Counted from the first letter of the stretch, positions 17,012-26,210 are shown. The stretch: 64,000 nucleotides of DNA from Verrucomicrobia bacterium LW23 (GCA_003054695.1 QAZA01000011.1:372001-436000), one strand, 5' to 3'. Translations and numbers: made by a program. The notes: generated from the letters alone by a model not told the origin.

Positions 17012-18526
17012 CTACCGCAGCCGGCTCAGCGACGGCAGGATGAGGGTGATGGGCGGCGTTTTGTGCACGATGATCTGGGCGGTGCAGATCGTGCCGCTGG
17101 GGATCTCCAGGGAGCTGGCGCCGCGGCCGGTCCACTCGTAGGCCTGCTTGTCCGTGGGTTTGCGGCGCAGGGTTACGTAGACTTCCTTGAGCAGTTTGTC
17201 GCGCAGCCACATGTTGACAAGCTCCTCGTGGCCGATGACCCGGGTGATCTGCTTTTTGTTGCTGGGGAAGGAGGCGATGCGCGTGACCTCCCCTACCAGG
17301 GCGCCGGCTTCGTTGTGCATGCCGGGCGGGCGAATCTCCGCCACCATGCCCAGCTTCACCATCGTGCTGGCATCGGCGGCGTCCACGTAAATAATGCCGA
17401 AGAGATCGCCGCCGTCGGCGCCGGTAAGCTCCAGCTGCACCAGGGATGTGTTCATCTCCACGTCCAGCCCTTCGGTTACGCTTAGCTCCACCACGTAGCC
17501 GGCGATAGGGGAGCGGAGGGCCGGGTAGTCGTCGGCCTGCTTATCCAGCTTGCGCAGGCGCAGCACCAGTTCCAGGGTCAGCTTTTCCACTTGCTCCAGC
17601 GCCGCCAGACCGCCTTCCGTCGTTGGCCCGCTTATGGTGTCGGCGCGGCTTACGGGGCGTTCGTCCGTGGCGGGCGTGCTGTCGGTTTGGGGGTTGGCCT
17701 CCATCGCTTTGGCCTCCGCGCGCAGGGTGGGAAGATCGGGCAGAGGGGGTGGCGTTTGCGTATCCGAAAACATGGCCAGGAAGGCGATATACTTGGCCGC
17801 ATGCGAGATCACGGGGTGAGCCGGCGGGGCCGGGACGGCAGAGTTGGTCGGGCTTGCCGGGCTGGCCGGCGGGCGCTGAGGGTGCTGCGGATGTTGCGTG
17901 GCGGGCTGGTTGGCCTTCAGCCGAAGCAGGTGCGCCTGGTTGCGCAGCCGGTCAATCTCGGCCTCCACGTTCTGGATCTCGCGCGAGAGGTTGACCGGGA
18001 GAATGCGCGCGATGGGCTGGCCCACCTGCACGTTGTCGCCCAGCTTGACCAGCACGTTGCGCACCATGCCCGCGTGCTCCGGGTAAATATCCCGCACGCC
18101 GCCGGGGCGCAGGAGGATGCCGTTTGCGTTGACCAGCGTCTCCACCTCGCCAAATACCGCCCACACGCCAAACAGCACGCAGATAATCAGCGCGCCCGCC
18201 ACCGCATACCAGGCGCGGCGGGGCAGCACCTGAATCACCTCCTCCAGATCGTCCGGAGAGAGAGGCGCGACGCCCTGGGGCTTGCGCTCCACGCCGCCCT
18301 GCGTTGCCCGGGGCGCAGCGCCTTTCGGCAGCTGGGCTTGGCGCGTCACTACGGCGCCAAAGGCCCCCGTGGGGGACGACCCGCCAGAGACGGACGTGGT
18401 CGTGTCCCCGGTCAACGGGCCGCTGGTTGCATGGGCGGAGGCGGCCGGCGGGCCCTGGGGCAAGGCAACGGCCTTCTCCGGGCGCGGCGCTGCTTCACCG
18501 GCGGATGGCCTGGGGGTATCGGACAT
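17012..18526 (-). CDS. HlyD-family secretion adaptor, NHLM bacteriocin-system type
   Basis: 504 residues. A Pro/Ala/Thr-rich cytoplasmic leader (about 1-105) precedes one membrane helix (about 107-127, WYAVAGALIICVLFGVWAVF). Next come NGILLRPGGVRDIYPEHAG and a lipoyl-like half motif VLVKLGDNVQVGQPIARI, a helical and proline-rich insert (about 185-325), then the second half RSPIAGYVVELSVTEGLDV. The C-terminal half (LELTG, LGMVAEIRPPG, GEVTRIASFPSNKKQ, IPSGTICTAQIIV) matches the NHLM secretion protein family (TIGR03794 type) as I recall it. Normally such adaptors sit with a peptidase-ABC transporter; none is nearby. Confidence 0.75.
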   Translation of the reverse strand: MSDTPRPSAGEAAPRPEKAVALPQGPPAASAHATSGPLTGDTTTSVSGGSSPTGAFGAVVTRQAQLPKGAAPRATQGGVERKPQGVAPLSPDDLEEVIQVLPRRAWYAVAGALIICVLFGVWAVFGEVETLVNANGILLRPGGVRDIYPEHAGMVRNVLVKLGDNVQVGQPIARILPVNLSREIQNVEAEIDRLRNQAHLLRLKANQPATQHPQHPQRPPASPASPTNSAVPAPPAHPVISHAAKYIAFLAMFSDTQTPPPLPDLPTLRAEAKAMEANPQTDSTPATDERPVSRADTISGPTTEGGLAALEQVEKLTLELVLRLRKLDKQADDYPALRSPIAGYVVELSVTEGLDVEMNTSLVQLELTGADGGDLFGIIYVDAADASTMVKLGMVAEIRPPGMHNEAGALVGEVTRIASFPSNKKQITRVIGHEELVNMWLRDKLLKEVYVTLRRKPTDKQAYEWTGRGASSLEIPSGTICTAQIIVHKTPPITLILPSLSRLR

Positions 18527-18687
18527 GGGCAGGATGAAAAGGGGTGGTGGAAGCGGAACGCGGTGAACGCCTACAGGAACAACCGATCGCGAGTAGCCCT
18601 CGCTTTCGCCTCCTGCCCAACATCATGCAGGATTTGAGGCGCCGCGCAAGCCACGCGTTTGCCGGCCCGGCGGGCTTCTCCGCGCGG

Positions 18688-19743
18688 CTACAGCACCACC
18701 GGCAGGCCGGTTTGGGCGCTGCTGTAGACTGCGTCCGTAAGCTGGCTGATGATGAGGGCCTGCTCCAGGGTCGTCTTGGGCGGGCGGTTGTCCAGGATGG
18801 CGTTGGCAAAGTCGATCACCGGGCCACTGTGGATGTCCTCCATGGAGCCCCCATCCTTGACGAGCACCTGGGTGCGGCGGGAGCCGTCGGCCAGAATCTC
18901 CTCAAGCAGCAGGTCCGGGTTGTGGCTGCCGGGGTTCATCTCCATGCGCAGGCTGGCCATTTCGCCGGCAATCTCCCACGTGGAGATTTTGCCGCTGCTG
19001 TTCATCTCCGCGCGCTCCAGCGTCATGCTAATCCCCTCCTGAAAGGTGATAAAGGCGGCCACGTGCGTCTCGGCATCGCTGCCCTTGGGCAGGCGCTTGA
19101 TGAACGGGGCGGGCGGGCCGTAGGTGGCGGCCAGCACGGCCTTGGGTTTCAGCTTCCACGCGTTGATGCCCAGCATAAAGTCGAGGTCGCAGCAGCCCCA
19201 GTTGGCCATAATGCCGCCGCCGTTCAGCTTTTTGCTCAGGCGCCATACGGGCTCTTTCTCCAGTGTGGGCCGCGTGGCCGGCCAGATGCAGGTAACGCGC
19301 ATGCGGCGCAAATGCCCGAGTTTGCCGGAGGCAAGGATCTCCGCCGCCACGGTGGCCTGGCGCAGAAAGCGGTTGCGACTGGTGCAACTGGCGCCGACAA
19401 GGCGGCCGCGGGCGGCGATCATCTTTTGCACCTCGGCGGCGTTCATGCCCACGGGCTTCTCGGTAAGCACGTGTTTGCCGGCGCCAAAGGCCTTGAGGGC
19501 AGGGGCCGCGCGCAGGTGCGTGGGCACGGCCAGCACCACGGCCTGCACTTCGGGGTCATCCAGCAACTCGTCGTCGTTGTGGTAGACTTTGGGCACCTTG
19601 TAAGTGTTGGCCATCTGCCGCGCCGGGTCCGTCTTTACATCCGACACCGCCACCAGGTTAATGCGCGGCGAGCGCGCCGCCGCCCGGGCATGAAACTGCG
19701 CTGTCGCCCCGCACCCGATGATCCCGACATTCACTTTAGGCAT
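18688..19743 (-). CDS. Gfo/Idh/MocA family oxidoreductase
   Basis: 351 residues. N-terminal Rossmann fold with VGIIGCGATAQFHARAA (5-21), then AVSDV, a YHNDDELLDD segment, and the family motif EKPVGMNAAEVQKM with its catalytic-region Lys near residue 95. The C-terminal alpha/beta domain contains GGGIMANWGCCDLDFMLG, where the usual GGxxxDxGxH has Cys residues (CCDLD). Substrate is probably a sugar or inositol derivative using NAD(P); it cannot be narrowed. It ends 161 bp upstream of the HlyD gene on the same strand. Confidence 0.87.
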   Translation of the reverse strand: MPKVNVGIIGCGATAQFHARAAARSPRINLVAVSDVKTDPARQMANTYKVPKVYHNDDELLDDPEVQAVVLAVPTHLRAAPALKAFGAGKHVLTEKPVGMNAAEVQKMIAARGRLVGASCTSRNRFLRQATVAAEILASGKLGHLRRMRVTCIWPATRPTLEKEPVWRLSKKLNGGGIMANWGCCDLDFMLGINAWKLKPKAVLAATYGPPAPFIKRLPKGSDAETHVAAFITFQEGISMTLERAEMNSSGKISTWEIAGEMASLRMEMNPGSHNPDLLLEEILADGSRRTQVLVKDGGSMEDIHSGPVIDFANAILDNRPPKTTLEQALIISQLTDAVYSSAQTGLPVVL

Positions 19744-19818
19744 GAGCCAATGTGCTTACCCTCTCAGCGCCGAGAGAGCAAGCCGCAAGCCTGCGTATGG
19801 GCGCCGTGGTTGTAAATT

Positions 19819-20036
19819 CTGGAGCGGTTTAAGTGGAACGGTAACCATGCCGTACTCTGAAACAGTCGAGAAGGTGGCCCATGGACAAAGAGCCGTCTCG
19901 GTAAACTTTCCCCCCGTTGCGACCGTTGCGTGAAAATCCGTTAAGGACTTTACCCAGCTACGGCGTGTAGCCATCCGTGAGGCGGATTTTCACGCAACGG
20001 TCGCAACGGGCAGATTCAGAAGGAACGCAACGGGGA
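19819..20036. repeat. Family B palindrome copy 4 with long conserved flank
   Basis: CGTTGCGACCGTTGCGTG then AAAATCCG (to 19940) pairs with CGGATTTTCACGCAACGG then TCGCAACGGG (19983-20010). The loop carries AAGGACTTTACCCAG and GTGTAGCCATCCGTGAG. Upstream, GGAGCGGTTTAAGT and AGCCGTCTCGGTAAACTTT mirror the flank of the copy at 6127-6350. Confidence 0.8.
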
Positions 20037-20447
20037 GTTCAACCGATAGCGTCGCGTCCGGCGAGCCGCACCCGGCGACAACTACTGGGCGCTCTCGCTG
20101 AAAGACGGCATTGTCCTTCCAAGGAGCGAAGACTTGTAATGAATGGGCACGGACCGGGGTGCTTACAGAGGATTGCGACATAACCAGTCATTCGCTCGAT
20201 CGGAGGTAGCGATCATCTCTATCCCGTGCTGTTTCAACTATTAATCAAGCTTTTCACAATCATAAGCATTATCGACACTGGGAGTCGGACCCATGTCCTA
20301 CCTCCTCCTGAAGAGATCCCTGGTCTTCGTTAGATCCCGGCATCGCAGCCAGTACAGTGGGTATTCGAGGCGGCCAGCTGGTTCAATGAGAATCAAGTGG
20401 AGGTACAGACTTAGGAAGAGGAGAATGTAGAAATGATAGTGAATCAG
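20037..20447. other. Intergenic stretch with no recognised gene
   Basis: About 410 bp, visibly more AT-rich than the sequence to its left, marking the entry into the polysaccharide island. No ORF with plausible coding character, RNA gene or clear repeat was found. Confidence 0.5.
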
Positions 20448-20753
20448 TTATCCACGGCTTAGAATACTATAGGGCACCGTAACGGACGGCACGAAGACGG
20501 CGTTTTGATTTGCGAACCCATCCCAGCCAATACACTCCCAGGGTGCTCCGAATTCCGAACCGCGCTGGAAGGACTCTCGGCGGAGGTGGGCTATGAATTC
20601 ATTAAAGACCCGGGTTGCCAAATCGGGTGCAAAATCAGCGAGGACAGCGATCAGCCAACCGGTCGGCATGTGCCAGTAGGCGCCATTCTGGTAACGATTG
20701 TACAAGGTAGATGATCGTTCCCAGGCCGGACATTTTGCAGGAGTGGACATCAT
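20448..20753 (-). pseudogene. C-terminal remnant of a glycoside hydrolase
   Basis: An open stretch of 101 codons. From about residue 17 it reads like the closing part of an (alpha/alpha)6-barrel glycosidase: YQNGAYWHMPTGWLIAVLA, then FIAHLRRESFQRGSEFGAPWEC, ending PSVTVPYSILSRG and a stop. The first 15 residues and everything upstream do not continue the homology, so the catalytic part is missing. The natural-looking C-terminus indicates a 5'-truncated gene. The exact GH family cannot be named. Confidence 0.55.
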
Positions 20754-20775
20754 AGAAAGAAAAGGTCAAAGGAAG

Positions 20776-20790
20776 TATTGTAACGTGTCG
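20776..20790 (+). repeat. 15-bp inverted repeat, left copy
   Basis: TATTGTAACGTGTCG, exact inverse complement of 21900-21914. The pair encloses exactly one gene, the glycosidase at 20875-21897. It lies about 85 bp upstream of that start, where an operator would also be expected. Confidence 0.75.
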
Positions 20791-20874
20791 CATTTTGTGT
20801 AACTAATTTCTTTGGATCGTTAGATCATCTTCACCCGCAGGTTAATGCAGTGTACTCGGACCCCATTTTTCCTT

Positions 20875-21897
20875 ATGAAGAACATCGTCATCGGCCAACC
20901 TTCCAGAGATTCAGGATTCGCCATGGAGGGATACTGGATTTGGGATCCTTCTGTTGTGCGGGGCGAGGATGGACGTTACCATATGTTTGCATCCCGATGG
21001 CCCGACTGGCTGCCGATGCATCCAGGCTGGCTCCTTAAGTCCGAGGTCATTCGTGCCGTTTCCGATACACCTGCTGGCCCTTACATTTTCCAGGAAGTGG
21101 TTTTGCCGGCGCGCGGAGCGAAGTACTGGGATGGCAGGGCAACCCATAATCCCCGCGTTATCAAGCACGGAGATACGTATCTGCTTTTCCACATCGGCAT
21201 GACTCACTCCTTCCTCGAGATTCAAAACGGGGAGTCGCTGAAATGGGAGGATCCCAGGAGCCGTGCCGCTCACGCAAGCAAGCGTATAGGCCTGGCTACT
21301 TCCAAAAGCGTATTTGGCCCGTGGGAGCGCAGTGATTCTCCTATTCTGGATACGAAACCCGGCACGCTCTACAGTTACCTCACCAGTAATCCGGCGCCTT
21401 GCGTGCATAAAGATGGGGCGGTAACCATGATTTTTAAGGCACGTGCCCATAATGGGCTAACGCATGGTCCCATGACGCTGGCGTTGGCGCGCGCCCCTCA
21501 TTATTCAGGGCCTTACACGGTCATCTCTCAGGAGCCGATTTTTTCTCCCACGCGCCTGGGGGAAGTTGAGGATCCGTTTCTCTGGCATGGAGAAAAGGGA
21601 TTCGAGCTTATTGCCAAGGATATGTGGGGCACACTTTGCGGTGAGCACCATGGTGGTTTGCACGCTCTCTCCACAGACGGCGAGAATTGGCAATTGGCGG
21701 ACAAGCCACTGTTTTATTCACGCTCCATAACGTGGGATGACGGTGAGTCCCAAACGTTGGGCAGCTTCGAGCGAGCGTTTCTGTTTTTTGAAGACGGCGT
21801 GCCAACGTATTTGTTTGGAGCAACCGCGGATGGCCCGGGCGGTTTTACGCATGCCCGGAAAACCTGGAACATGGGCATACCTGTATCCTTAGAATAA
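20875..21897 (+). CDS. Five-bladed beta-propeller glycoside hydrolase (GH43/GH117-like)
   Basis: 340 residues from MKNIVIGQPS. No signal peptide, so a cytoplasmic enzyme acting on imported oligosaccharides is likely. EGYWIWDPSVVRGEDGRYHMFASRW gives the first-blade motif (quoted in part; the key Asp is in WDPSV). HNPRVIKHGDTYLLFHIG, TSNPAPCVHKDG and LGEVEDPFLWHGEKGF follow as blades with the DP-x-(L/I)-W type signature. An upstream in-frame ATG at 20845 with AGG close to it is possible, but its leader is unconserved. It is convergent with the LacI gene at 21999. Family placement beyond the propeller fold is tentative. Confidence 0.7.
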   Translation: MKNIVIGQPSRDSGFAMEGYWIWDPSVVRGEDGRYHMFASRWPDWLPMHPGWLLKSEVIRAVSDTPAGPYIFQEVVLPARGAKYWDGRATHNPRVIKHGDTYLLFHIGMTHSFLEIQNGESLKWEDPRSRAAHASKRIGLATSKSVFGPWERSDSPILDTKPGTLYSYLTSNPAPCVHKDGAVTMIFKARAHNGLTHGPMTLALARAPHYSGPYTVISQEPIFSPTRLGEVEDPFLWHGEKGFELIAKDMWGTLCGEHHGGLHALSTDGENWQLADKPLFYSRSITWDDGESQTLGSFERAFLFFEDGVPTYLFGATADGPGGFTHARKTWNMGIPVSLE

Positions 21898-21899
21898 TA

Positions 21900-21914
21900 C
21901 GACACGTTACAATA
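21900..21914 (-). repeat. 15-bp inverted repeat, right copy
   Basis: CGACACGTTACAATA, directly after the glycosidase stop at 21897; exact inverse complement of 20776-20790. No target duplication is apparent outside the pair. Confidence 0.75.
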
Positions 21915-21998
21915 TATGGAGATGTCGCTTGGCGTCTCGTGGGGCGGAGAGCTGCAATGTGATTTCTCGTCCTCGTGCAGCCACCTGCCAAGGTCCAT

Positions 21999-23102
21999 TT
22001 ATGCTTTAGCCCCACGTTTGCGTTGGGTAACAAAGGCCTTGGCGGGAGGTGGCCCCACGGAGTATCCCGCGGCGCAGAGTTTGCATGGGATGATCGCCAC
22101 CGGGTCTTTTTGCTTCTCGTTCTGCTGGATCTTTTTGATGAGTAACTCCGCTGCGGTCGCGCCGAGCAGGCGGTGCGGAACCAACACATAATCAACGGCG
22201 TAACCTCCCCCAACCGTGCGCTCGCCGTCCTGAAAGCACATGACGGAGATATCCTGTGGAATCCGCCGCCCCTGGTAGGCCATCTGCATTAGTGCGGGCA
22301 TAAGGCCTCCTTCACTGGAAAAGAGTAAAGCAGTGGGCTGCCTCGGACCTTCCAGCCAGTCGAAGGGGCCCGCTTTGGATTCCGATGGAGACAGCCTGGG
22401 ATTACGCGAGAACAGTCGCGGGCGCTGACCCGCTCCGCGCATTGCTGCCTCATAGCCCTTCCACCTGTCTCTTACACTGTAGTGAAATGAGGTGTCGCGA
22501 CTCAGGATTTCTTCTTCGGTGCGGAAGACATCAACAAACGCAATATCCTGGTGTCCCAGCTTCAGCAAATGACTTGTGGCCAGCGCTCCGCCCTGGAAGT
22601 CATCCGGTCGTACACAGTCATATGGCTGCTTCACATTAAGCCAGATAGTGGGAAGAGGGCTGTTCTCTACTTGTTGCACCAGCTCTGGGGGCACCCGATG
22701 TGTATAGTTAACGATTAACCCGTCCACCATCAGCTCGCGTAACATTTTGGGGATGAATACGCGGCTTACCAGAAACTCATCCGAGTATCTGGCGCTCACA
22801 AGGTGAAAGTCATGGACTTGCAGTACTTCATGAATACCAAAGATTTTTTCGGATGTGACAGTACCGCTGTCCAGCCCTGCACTGGATACAAGGCCGATTC
22901 CATTGAACTTGCCTGACCGCAGCGCTTTGGCCACCGCATTGGGCCGATAGCCGAGATCCTCGGCGGCCTCGATTACCAGCCTTCGGGTTTCCGGGCGAAA
23001 AAGATGTCCCTTTTCATTGAGTATGTAGCTCACGGTCTGTCGAGACAATCCGACACGAGTCGCAATATCGCCTACAGTTATGGTGGATGACTTGCGTTTC
23101 AT
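21999..23102 (-). CDS. LacI-family transcriptional regulator 1
   Basis: 367 residues. The N-terminal helix-turn-helix reads TVGDIATRVGLSRQTVSYILNEKGHL with the hinge helix region PNAVAKALRSGK near residue 55; a periplasmic-binding-protein-like sensor domain follows, with DGLIVNYTHRVP and GHQDIAFVDVF. PEDISVMCFQDGE-like text (PQDISVMCFQDGE) is the typical C-subdomain strand. It lies between two glycosidase genes and is probably induced by a breakdown product. A TTAACATGATCA site is 176 bp upstream. The recognition helix residues differ from LacI regulator 2, so the two may bind different operators. Confidence 0.9.
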   Translation of the reverse strand: MKRKSSTITVGDIATRVGLSRQTVSYILNEKGHLFRPETRRLVIEAAEDLGYRPNAVAKALRSGKFNGIGLVSSAGLDSGTVTSEKIFGIHEVLQVHDFHLVSARYSDEFLVSRVFIPKMLRELMVDGLIVNYTHRVPPELVQQVENSPLPTIWLNVKQPYDCVRPDDFQGGALATSHLLKLGHQDIAFVDVFRTEEEILSRDTSFHYSVRDRWKGYEAAMRGAGQRPRLFSRNPRLSPSESKAGPFDWLEGPRQPTALLFSSEGGLMPALMQMAYQGRRIPQDISVMCFQDGERTVGGGYAVDYVLVPHRLLGATAAELLIKKIQQNEKQKDPVAIIPCKLCAAGYSVGPPPAKAFVTQRKRGAKA

Positions 23103-23277
23103 ATAGCAGAGGCTCGATCTGCGTCCGACAGGAGGCTACCTCTCGGCCGTGAGACAAGTTAATGCTAGGGCTCCTGTTGCCTCGAATCAATTCGATACTC
23201 GTCTGCTTCTGTGGCTTCTCAATGGAAGGCGGTGCTGAAGTTGAAATTTCTGCTTCTGACCCACCATGCTTCGATAA

Positions 23278-23289
23278 TTAACATGATCA
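23278..23289 (+). promoter_or_regulatory. Operator-like site TTAACATGATCA, copy 1
   Basis: Exact match to 26299-26310 and to the complement of 43501-43512. It lies in the 335-bp gap upstream of LacI regulator 1. Confidence 0.6.
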
Positions 23290-23437
23290 GCTCCATATAT
23301 ATTGAGGCGAATGTGGTTTTGCTGAATGATCGTACGGGTTCGAAGAGTAGCAACTTTCTTTAACCTTGAATTGAACTTTTCTCTCCTATCCCTGGATACC
23401 GCCCTGCCGGGAGGCTCGTTTCAACCAGATGATGCGC

Positions 23438-23794
23438 TCATTGCCAGCCGTATCGAACATATCTGCAGCGGTAACGACAAAGCAGGGTGCGCATCGCGGC
23501 GCAGGAGTATGGGCCGCCGCGGTCGCTGTGGAACATGAGCTGCGGCTGCGGGGAACCGTTGGCGATGGCGGTGCGGTGCCTGCGGCGTCGGGTGCCGGTG
23601 CCGGCCCTGGCGGGCGCGGCGGCGGGGTGGTTTCGGGGCAGGGAGCCGAGGGCTTGTTGCATGGCGTCGACAACGAGGTCGGCGCGCATGTGGTCGGCCA
23701 GGCTCCAGCCGACGACTTTGCGGGTGCACCGGTCGAGCACGACGGCGAGGTAGAGCTGGGTTAGCTCCTGGTCCAAAGTTTTAGCGCATCTCAC
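23438..23794 (-). pseudogene. IS3-family transposase (OrfB) fragment
   Basis: About 118 codons reading LYLAVVLDRCTRKVVGWSLA, MRADLVVDAMQQAL, then a disturbed Arg-rich stretch and LMFHSDRGGPYSCAAM. These are the rve-domain blocks of IS3 OrfB including the second Asp of the DDE triad (FHSDRG). The first Asp region and the C-terminal Glu region are missing, and no inverted ends were seen. It abuts the stop codon of the GH39-like gene (23796), so it may have altered that gene's 3' end. Confidence 0.72.
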
Positions 23795-23795
23795 A

Positions 23796-26210
23796 TTACC
23801 ACTGCGTGCCGCTGATCCCTACAAGAATGGGCGTCGTACCGGTGCCTGCGGAGACGAAGTCCAGGCTGATGACGGGCACATCCGGCTTGGGATTGGGCCA
23901 CTCCCACACGCGGGGGTAGCGCCAGCCAGGTGTGCTATTCTGGCGATTGGTGACTCGGACAGGCCATGGCTTGGATTCTTCTTTCTTGCCCTTTGGGCTC
24001 CACCAGTCCCCCGTGTTCTGGTCAATGATTATGGGGATTTCAACCGTACTGCCATCGGCATAGTGGGCGACGTAATGCCCTATGTTATTGCCGCGCGTAG
24101 CAGCGGCGGAGTGGAGAAAGAACAGCGAGCGCACTTTGCCTCCCGGCAAGGGAATTCCCTTCACCGCCACGGGCAGAGTGGGTGTGGTGGTTAGGCCACG
24201 CAGGCTGATCACTGATGTACCATTGTTATTATCTGGCACGATGACATCGAAGGGCACACCGTAAATAGTCTGCCTGCCGGTAGGGAACTCGCGAAAATCA
24301 TTGAACTCGCCTTCGTCCGCCCAGCCGCCTTTGCCGTCCCCGGCCGGGCCATCGGCAAACCCCATATTGGTGAACGACCGCAGATCGACGGTAAAAAGCT
24401 TTGCGGGTTTCTCCACTGCAGCAGCAAAATCCCCCTGTGGCGGAACGCGCGAATCGGCACCATCCGCAACTTCCTTTGGCAGGGGCTTTGCTTCCGTCAG
24501 CACTTTGAAGGGAGCCGCCTTCAGTGCCTTTGCCAGATCCGGTGCGGGTATGGATGAGAGGATATACTGCGGGACGTCGCCCAGCTGGATCGTCCTGCCG
24601 GTTGCTGTTGCGGTGGATGTGCCTGAGGCGTTGCTGGTGGAGGAGAAGGACTCATTTCCCATAAAGTCGCGCCCGGTGACGTTCGTGCCGAAAACTTCGG
24701 CGGGCAATTCGACGCGGGCGTTTTCTCCGGTCCAGGCAACGGTGATGCTTCCGCCGCCGGGGGCCTTGTACAGTGCAGCCCAGGTTCGGCCTCCGTCATG
24801 CTGAACCAGCTCATGAAACGTGGCGCGATCCACCACATGCGCCAAAACCGCGCGGGCTATCATCATGGGCCGCGGAGAGCCTCCGCGATCCAGATTGGTA
24901 AGCTCTGTTACCTTGTTTGTGCCGCCAGTGAGGTACTGGAAAGAATGGACCAGGCCCTGGCTTTGCATCAGCACATCGGCCTGTACCTGGCTGACGGCGG
25001 CCTGTCGCCACGTCAGCGGCTCTTTGTCCTGAGGACCGCGCAACCAACTGGTGCTGGCGGCTCCGCCTTCCGTTTGCCACAGAGGCAGCTCGCCGCGTCC
25101 GGAGTGTTGGGCGGAGAGCTTGCGCCAGAAGTCGGCGGACTGGGTTATCTTTGCCAGCAGCGCCTCCGGCGTGTCGGTGGGCTTGTAGTAGAGATGAAAG
25201 GAGATGGCATCACAATAGCGCAGAGCACCGTGTTCCGCGGCTCTCTCGCTCCATCGCCACGCGTCGGTGTATCCACCGGCCATGATGACAGCGTGAGGAT
25301 CTTCGGCTTTTGCGGCTTCATAGGCCACTTTTGTCAGTTCCGCAAACTGCTCCGGCGATCCCGACCAGAACTGGGGCACAGCGGGCTCGTTCCAGATTTC
25401 CCAGTGGTGGATGCGGTCCTTGTAGCGCTTCACAGTCTGCGTCACGTAGTTGCGAAATTTCTCCGGATCCGGCCTCGCTCCGTACGGATACGGGGAATCG
25501 CCCGGATGCACACTTTGCGCCGGCAGGGGGCCGGAGGCGGCGGCCCAGTAAGGCGTGCCAAAGAACTGTCCCAGCACCTGGATATTGTTGGAGACGTTCA
25601 GTTCAAGAGAGGGATCGTGGAGCCACTTGAACTCGCCAGGTAGCGGCTGTACGCGGGGCCACCAGGTGGTTTGCAGCATGTTGTGGTTGCGGTTCCATCG
25701 AAAGCCGAGCCTTCGCGCCTGCTGTACAAGGCTTCTGTCCCAGGAGTTGACATGGATGCCAAAGAAGGATGAGTCCGCAAGTGGTGGAGCGCTAGCAGGC
25801 CAGACAGCAAACGACGCCACGTCAACCGGTGGCGCATTTTTGCCGGCCATTACGGCTACTTTAAAGATTCCTTGCCTGGTTGTGGAGAATGATTCGGTCA
25901 GAACCACCCTGCCATGCGCAGGGATGGCAAGGTGCTTCGTTACCACGTTAAGCTCGCTTTCCCAGAAATCCAGCAGCTTAAGGCTGACCTCGCCCTCCCA
26001 TGGTGCTGCAGCCTTGTTCTCCAGAGGGATAGTGACCCGGTACGCCTCGTGTGGAGCCACAATACTGGTGGCGGCAGTACCGGGGTGATTACCAACCTCG
26101 ATGAATCCTGCTGCCTCATCTGCCATGGAAACAGAAGCGTGGAGGGAGACAATGCATGCGGCCATGAAAGCGAAGTGGAGGAAGGCGGAGTTCACAAGTT
26201 CGAGTCTCAT
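23796..26210 (-). CDS. Secreted clan GH-A (GH39-like) glycosidase with C-terminal accessory domain
   Basis: 804 residues from MRLELVNSAF with a signal peptide (hydrophobic 9-27, cleavage near ASVSMA). An Ig-like N-terminal domain (about 35-140) precedes a TIM barrel. The acid/base Glu is in HHWEIWNEP (E275) and the likely nucleophile in LPLWQTEGGA (E381); FHLYYKPTDTPEALL lies between. From about residue 605 a domain begins FTVDLRSFTNMGF, FREFPTGRQTIYGVPFDVI, LFFLHSAA, which recurs near the C-terminus of the giant GH2-like protein (35502-40943). Two operator-like sites lie 34 and 89 bp upstream in the divergent promoter region. Confidence 0.82.
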   Translation of the reverse strand: MRLELVNSAFLHFAFMAACIVSLHASVSMADEAAGFIEVGNHPGTAATSIVAPHEAYRVTIPLENKAAAPWEGEVSLKLLDFWESELNVVTKHLAIPAHGRVVLTESFSTTRQGIFKVAVMAGKNAPPVDVASFAVWPASAPPLADSSFFGIHVNSWDRSLVQQARRLGFRWNRNHNMLQTTWWPRVQPLPGEFKWLHDPSLELNVSNNIQVLGQFFGTPYWAAASGPLPAQSVHPGDSPYPYGARPDPEKFRNYVTQTVKRYKDRIHHWEIWNEPAVPQFWSGSPEQFAELTKVAYEAAKAEDPHAVIMAGGYTDAWRWSERAAEHGALRYCDAISFHLYYKPTDTPEALLAKITQSADFWRKLSAQHSGRGELPLWQTEGGAASTSWLRGPQDKEPLTWRQAAVSQVQADVLMQSQGLVHSFQYLTGGTNKVTELTNLDRGGSPRPMMIARAVLAHVVDRATFHELVQHDGGRTWAALYKAPGGGSITVAWTGENARVELPAEVFGTNVTGRDFMGNESFSSTSNASGTSTATATGRTIQLGDVPQYILSSIPAPDLAKALKAAPFKVLTEAKPLPKEVADGADSRVPPQGDFAAAVEKPAKLFTVDLRSFTNMGFADGPAGDGKGGWADEGEFNDFREFPTGRQTIYGVPFDVIVPDNNNGTSVISLRGLTTTPTLPVAVKGIPLPGGKVRSLFFLHSAAATRGNNIGHYVAHYADGSTVEIPIIIDQNTGDWWSPKGKKEESKPWPVRVTNRQNSTPGWRYPRVWEWPNPKPDVPVISLDFVSAGTGTTPILVGISGTQW

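Noticed and set aside
18544-19815. Long plus-strand frame opposite the Gfo/Idh/MocA gene
   Set aside because: His/Arg/Gly-rich antisense shadow of a well-supported oxidoreductase.
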